Source of the DNA: Streptomyces himastatinicus ATCC 53653 | Lineage (GTDB): Bacteria; Actinomycetota; Actinomycetes; Streptomycetales; Streptomycetaceae | Assembly: GCF_000158915.1 (NCBI RefSeq) | Contig: NZ_GG657754.1 | Location: forward strand, 7,744,445 to 7,796,304 | Reading direction: 5' to 3' | DNA length: 51,860 nt | The notes under the pieces: model-generated | Databases searched by the model: none | The model's input: only the letters and a program-made list of their open reading frames with translations | What the model was told of the DNA's origin: nothing | In this document: in pieces, positions 49,223 through 51,860 of the stretch | Numbering within the stretch: the stretch's first letter is position 1 | Layout: every line of letters begins with the position of its first letter | Position numbers and translations under genes: made by a program

Positions 49223-49255
49223 AATTTTGCAACAAAACTGTTTTGTGTCAAAATT
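49223..49255. promoter_or_regulatory. Double palindromic operator between padA and marR
   Basis: Two 13-bp palindromes of form TTTTGnnnCAAAA (49225-49237 and 49241-49253) lie three bases apart and together form a near-perfect 33-bp inverted repeat. It is strikingly AT-rich in this genome and is the likely MarR binding site. Confidence 0.8.
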
Positions 49256-49278
49256 TTGTGCCCCGGCAGAATGGGGTC

Positions 49279-49722
49279 ATGGACACCGCGACCGAGTTCG
49301 GCCGACTCCTCGGCCCCCTGCGCAGGGCGGTCCTGCGCACCCGCCACACCGCAGAACTCCCCGACCTGCCCGAGGCCCAGATCGAGCTGTTGCGGGTGCT
49401 CGCGGCAGGAGACGCGACCCCGCGCGAGGTCGCGGCGCGGCTGCGGGTCGCGCCGTCCACCGTCAGCAACCTGGTCCGTGCGATGACCGCAGCCGGTCTG
49501 GTCGAACGCATCCCCTCCACTGTCGACCTGCGCACCGTGCGGCTCGCCGCCTCGCCCAAGGCGCTGGACATGCTCGACGCCTACGACCGCACCAGCACGG
49601 CCGCCCTGCGCCGGGCGCTGGACGGCCTCGCCCCGTCGAGCCGCGAGGCGCTGGAGCGGGCGCTGCCCGCGCTCGACGACCTGCTCGCCGCGCTGGAGGC
49701 GGAGGCGCCGGGGGAGGGGTGA
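49279..49722 (+). CDS. MarR-family transcriptional regulator
   Basis: 147 residues. Winged helix at about 32-95: LPEAQIELLRVLAAGDATPREVAARLRVAPSTVSNLVRAMTAAGLVERIPSTVDLRTVRL. Flanking helices form the dimer interface. Divergent from padA and next to the double palindrome, so it is the probable phenolic-acid-responsive repressor. A longer in-frame GTG start at 49243 would overlap the operator and is less likely. Only six bases separate its stop from that of the convergent DUF4396 gene. Confidence 0.9.
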   Translation: MDTATEFGRLLGPLRRAVLRTRHTAELPDLPEAQIELLRVLAAGDATPREVAARLRVAPSTVSNLVRAMTAAGLVERIPSTVDLRTVRLAASPKALDMLDAYDRTSTAALRRALDGLAPSSREALERALPALDDLLAALEAEAPGEG

Positions 49723-49728
49723 CGGTTC

Positions 49729-50238
49729 TCAGTGATACTGGTGCACCACCGCGTGCCCCTTCCCCCTCCCGATCATCCACTTGTTGACCGGCGTCGTGAT
49801 CGCGAAGGCGACCGCGAAGGAGAGGGCCAGGCTGAGCCAGAACAGCGCGTCGGAGAGGGTCGCGTCCATCGCCCCCGGGAACAGCAGCAGCGTGCCGTTG
49901 TCCACCAGCTCCATCACGGCGATCGACACGGTGTCCGCCGCCAGGGCGACCCGTAGCGCGCTGCGCAGGCCGAGCCCGGCGCGGAGGACGCCGCGCATCG
50001 TGAGCGCGTAGCCGAAGACGAAGGCGAGCACGATCGCCAGGATCATGGTGGGCGCGTTGTGCCAGGCCAGTGCCGTGCCGATGGCCATGCCCAGGATCTC
50101 GCCGATGGCGCAGCCGGTGAGGCAGTGCAGCGTGGCCTGGGCGGCCATGGGCCAGCTGGCGGAGGCGGTGCCGTGGTTGTGGCCGTGTTCGCCGTGTTCG
50201 CCGTGCGCGTGGTGCGTGTGGTGCTCCATGCGATCCAT
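49729..50238 (-). CDS. DUF4396 membrane protein with His-rich N-terminus
   Basis: 169 residues. The N-terminus HHTHHAHGEHGEHGHNHG is a probable metal-binding stretch. Four helices follow (about 38-60, 64-85, 95-118 and 133-155), with CLTGCAIGE in the first containing two Cys. DUF4396 has no established function. Two CsoR-like G/C palindromes upstream point to regulation by copper or another metal, so a metal-handling role is likely. ATG start, with GGGGG about nine bases upstream inside one of the operators. Confidence 0.82.
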   Translation of the reverse strand: MDRMEHHTHHAHGEHGEHGHNHGTASASWPMAAQATLHCLTGCAIGEILGMAIGTALAWHNAPTMILAIVLAFVFGYALTMRGVLRAGLGLRSALRVALAADTVSIAVMELVDNGTLLLFPGAMDATLSDALFWLSLALSFAVAFAITTPVNKWMIGRGKGHAVVHQYH

Positions 50239-50244
50239 GTCGGA

Positions 50245-50259
50245 TGCCCCCAGGGGGTA
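50245..50259 (-). promoter_or_regulatory. CsoR-like operator, site 1
   Basis: TGCCCCCAGGGGGTA: arms CCCCC/GGGGG around a central A, with TA-like ends. It is only seven bp upstream of the DUF4396 start codon. Confidence 0.5.
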
Positions 50260-50287
50260 GTAGCGATCCTTCGGCGAAAGGAACGCT

Positions 50288-50304
50288 ATACCCCTAGGGG
50301 GTAT
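50288..50304 (-). promoter_or_regulatory. CsoR-like operator, site 2
   Basis: ATACCCCTAGGGGGTAT is a near-perfect palindrome of the ATACCCC-GGGGTAT kind bound by copper-sensing CsoR proteins in Streptomyces and Mycobacterium. It lies 50 bp before the DUF4396 start and could overlap its promoter. Confidence 0.75.
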
Positions 50305-50320
50305 TCCTCAATGGTGTTGT

Positions 50321-51199
50321 CTAGTCATCCCGCAACGCCTTGAGCCGGGCGATGTCCGCCGCATGCCCCTCGATCCCATCGGCCCCGCCCGGCGTCTCGA
50401 CCACCAGCGGCACCCCTTGCGTCGCCGGATGCGTGAACAGCTCCCGGAACGGCTCCTCGCCGATGTGCCCCGCGCCGATGTTCTCGTGCCGGTCCTTGTG
50501 CGCGCCGACCACGTCCTTGGAGTCGTTCGCGTGGATCAGCTTCAGCCGCCCCTTGCCGGTGACGTCCACCAGCTCGTCGAGCGTCTGCTTCATCCCGCCG
50601 GGCGCGGCCAGGTCATGGCCCGCGGCGAAGACGTGACAGGTGTCGAGGCAGACGCCGAGTTTGGGATGCCGGTCCAGCGCCTCGAAGTACGGCCCGAGGT
50701 CCTCGACCAGCGCACACAGGGACGTCCCCTGCCCCGCCGTCGGCTCCAGGAGGAGCGGCGGGTCGTCCTCATGCGTCAGCTCGTCCAGCAACGGCAGCAC
50801 CCGCTCCCGCACCTGCGCGATCGCCGTCCCCCGCGCCCGCCCGCCGGTCGCCGACCCGGTGTGCACGACGACCCCGAGCGCCCCGATCTCCCGCCCGCGG
50901 CGGAGCGAATGCCGCAGCGAATCGACGGAGCGGTCGGCGGTGGCCTCGGTGTGCGACCCGAAGTTGATCAGGTACGGAGCATGGATGTACACCGGCACCG
51001 ACTGCTCGGCACAGGCCGTACGGAAGGCCTCGTCCTGCGCCGGGACGCCGGGCGGCGTGGCCCAGCCGCGCGGATTGGCGACGAAGACCTGCACGGCTTC
51101 GGCGCCGATGTCCCGCGCATGCGGAAGGCCGGTGGAGGCGAGGCCACCGGCGACGCGGATGTGCCCGCCGATGGGATTGCGACTGCGGTTCGTACTCAC
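50321..51199 (-). CDS. nfo: Deoxyribonuclease IV (endonuclease IV)
   Basis: AP endonuclease of base excision repair. 292 residues, TIM-barrel fold with three-zinc ligands: PIGGHIRVAGGL near the N-terminus, YIHAPYLINFGSHT, VVHTGS, LLEPTAGQGTS, CLDTCHVFAAGHD, LIHANDSKD, DRHENIGAGHIG and VVETPGG. The GTG start was chosen because homology begins at VSTNRSRNPIGG. Further upstream codons belong to the repeat region. GGAAG is almost next to the start, so the site is poor. It is a member of the same strand as DUF4396 but separated by the operator region. Confidence 0.92.
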   Translation of the reverse strand: MSTNRSRNPIGGHIRVAGGLASTGLPHARDIGAEAVQVFVANPRGWATPPGVPAQDEAFRTACAEQSVPVYIHAPYLINFGSHTEATADRSVDSLRHSLRRGREIGALGVVVHTGSATGGRARGTAIAQVRERVLPLLDELTHEDDPPLLLEPTAGQGTSLCALVEDLGPYFEALDRHPKLGVCLDTCHVFAAGHDLAAPGGMKQTLDELVDVTGKGRLKLIHANDSKDVVGAHKDRHENIGAGHIGEEPFRELFTHPATQGVPLVVETPGGADGIEGHAADIARLKALRDD

Positions 51200-51238
51200 C
51201 CTTCCAGCATCCCAGCCGACGAAGGCGGATCGGACGGC

Positions 51239-51860
51239 CCGGGGGCTTGTTCCCCACCCCGCCCCTTCCCGAACCGGGGGCAAGCCCCCGGCCCCCCGGT
51301 TGGGGGCTCCGCCCCCAAACCCCCGCCGGGGCTCCGCCCCTGGCCCCCGCTCCTCAATCGCCGGAGGGGCTGGGTGGTTGGGCCTCGGCCCCTGGTCCTG
51401 CTCCTCGGACGGTGGAGGGGCTGAGGTGTGGAGCTCGGGCCCCGGCCCCTGCTCCGCGAACGGCGCTGGGCTGGGGTGGGGGGCACGGTTTCTGGTTCCT
51501 ACTGCTCGAACGCTTGGGGGTTGGGATGTGGGGTTCGGCTCCTGGGCCCTGCTCCTCGAACGCTGGAGGGGTTGGGAGGTGGGGCGCCCGCACCGGCGGG
51601 GTTCGGGTCGGGGCGGAGCCCCAACCCCCCCAGCCCGGTTCGCGCTTGAGGCGGGGGCGGCACCCTGAAACCCAGTCCGGCCGACGTACGAGGCGGGGGC
51701 GGAGCCCCGAAATCCCATTCCGGTCCGGGCTTGAGGAGGGGCGGCACTCCGAAGCCCCCCTGGGCGGCGCTGGAACCCAGGCCGGTCTGTGCTTGCCCAG
51801 GGGCGAGGGCCCGAAATCCAGCCCCTCCGGCGTTTGAGGAGCGGGGGCGTGGGGGGCGGA
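51239..51860. repeat. Composite intergenic repeat, copy 4: two-orientation array
   Basis: No module A is present. Reverse module C (about 51246-51345) is followed by five module B-like units in one orientation starting near 51350, 51401, 51452, 51502 and 51552 (spacing 50-51 bp; core CTCCTCGAACGCTGGAGGGG). About five more follow in the opposite orientation around 51641, 51683, 51729, 51790 and 51831, with spacing 41-61 bp (core GGCTTGAGGAGGGGCGG), the last exactly the CAGCCCCTCCGGCGTTTGAG form seen in copies 1 and 3. The array continues off the window end. No protein-coding frame. Confidence 0.8.

Noticed and set aside
51200..51718. N-terminal extension of endonuclease IV
   Set aside because: The open frame continues through the repeat array, but that part is Pro/Gly/Arg low-complexity translation of repeats. 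Family homology begins at GTG 51199.
51350..51846. CRISPR array
   Set aside because: Regular 50-bp steps in part of it, but the repeats are degenerate, change orientation, have no unique spacers of constant length and no cas genes are near.

Overview
The window is high-GC actinobacterial DNA and almost certainly comes from a Streptomyces chromosome. The evidence is extreme third-position GC, GTG/TTG starts, actinobacteria-specific families (fused cysteine desulfurase-TusA, four-subunit cta oxidase with a diheme QcrC, DUF397/DUF5753 pairs) and a gene order recalled as matching the S. coelicolor SCO2115-SCO2158 region. Much of the order also matches M. tuberculosis Rv2178c-Rv2202c (aroG, acyltransferase, ArsA-like, SRPBCC, fadD15, pimB', NlpC/P60, trpD, ctaE-qcrCAB, ctaC, adoK), so the core is an ancient actinobacterial neighbourhood. 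Nothing looks like a prophage, IS element or CRISPR.

Layout. 0-4.5 kb: a membrane-anchored protein, a small conserved protein, adenosine kinase and a cysteine desulfurase-TusA fusion. 4.9-14.2 kb: the aerobic respiratory block, ctaC-ctaD-ctaF, an L,D-transpeptidase and a degenerate receiver protein, then ctaE-qcrC-qcrA-qcrB, closed by a 21-bp terminator. 14.3-20.1 kb: trpD, a SAM-type riboswitch with a class V aminotransferase, a stand-alone Lrp ligand-binding domain coupled to a rhomboid protease, a zinc-ribbon protein and a NYN-domain nuclease. 20.2-25.4 kb: a probable c-di-AMP riboswitch with two tandem NlpC/P60 hydrolases, an HEXXH lipoprotein and the PimB'-type mannosyltransferase. 25.4-38.2 kb: acyl-CoA synthetase, phosphoesterase, SRPBCC protein, ArsA-like ATPase, the SCO2127-like protein with glucokinase glkA, an EEP hydrolase, an esterase with a membrane protein, a 1-acylglycerol-3-phosphate acyltransferase, a MacS/MacR-like two-component system and a phosphofructokinase with PPi-type active-site residues. 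38.7-43.6 kb: a fused anthranilate synthase with a trp attenuator leader, a secreted protein, TetR/SDR and a membrane protein that appears to start at CTG. 44.1-51.2 kb: a DUF397/XRE/anti-sigma-like trio, class II DAHP synthase, Bfd/Bfr iron storage with an iron box, a sulfite-oxidase-like protein, phenolic acid decarboxylase with MarR, a His-rich DUF4396 protein with CsoR-like operators, and endonuclease IV.

The least explained material is a family of composite palindromic intergenic repeats (15.4, 24.0, 38.3 and 51.2 kb). Three copies carry a long hairpin whose inner stem changes in a base-pair-preserving way, and the fourth is a two-orientation array of about ten degenerate units. Two genes (fadD-like, trpEG) show clustered indels in G/C runs that disrupt then restore the frame, which points to local sequence error. 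Several genes show a TANNNT box 7-8 bases before the start codon and may be read from leaderless mRNAs.
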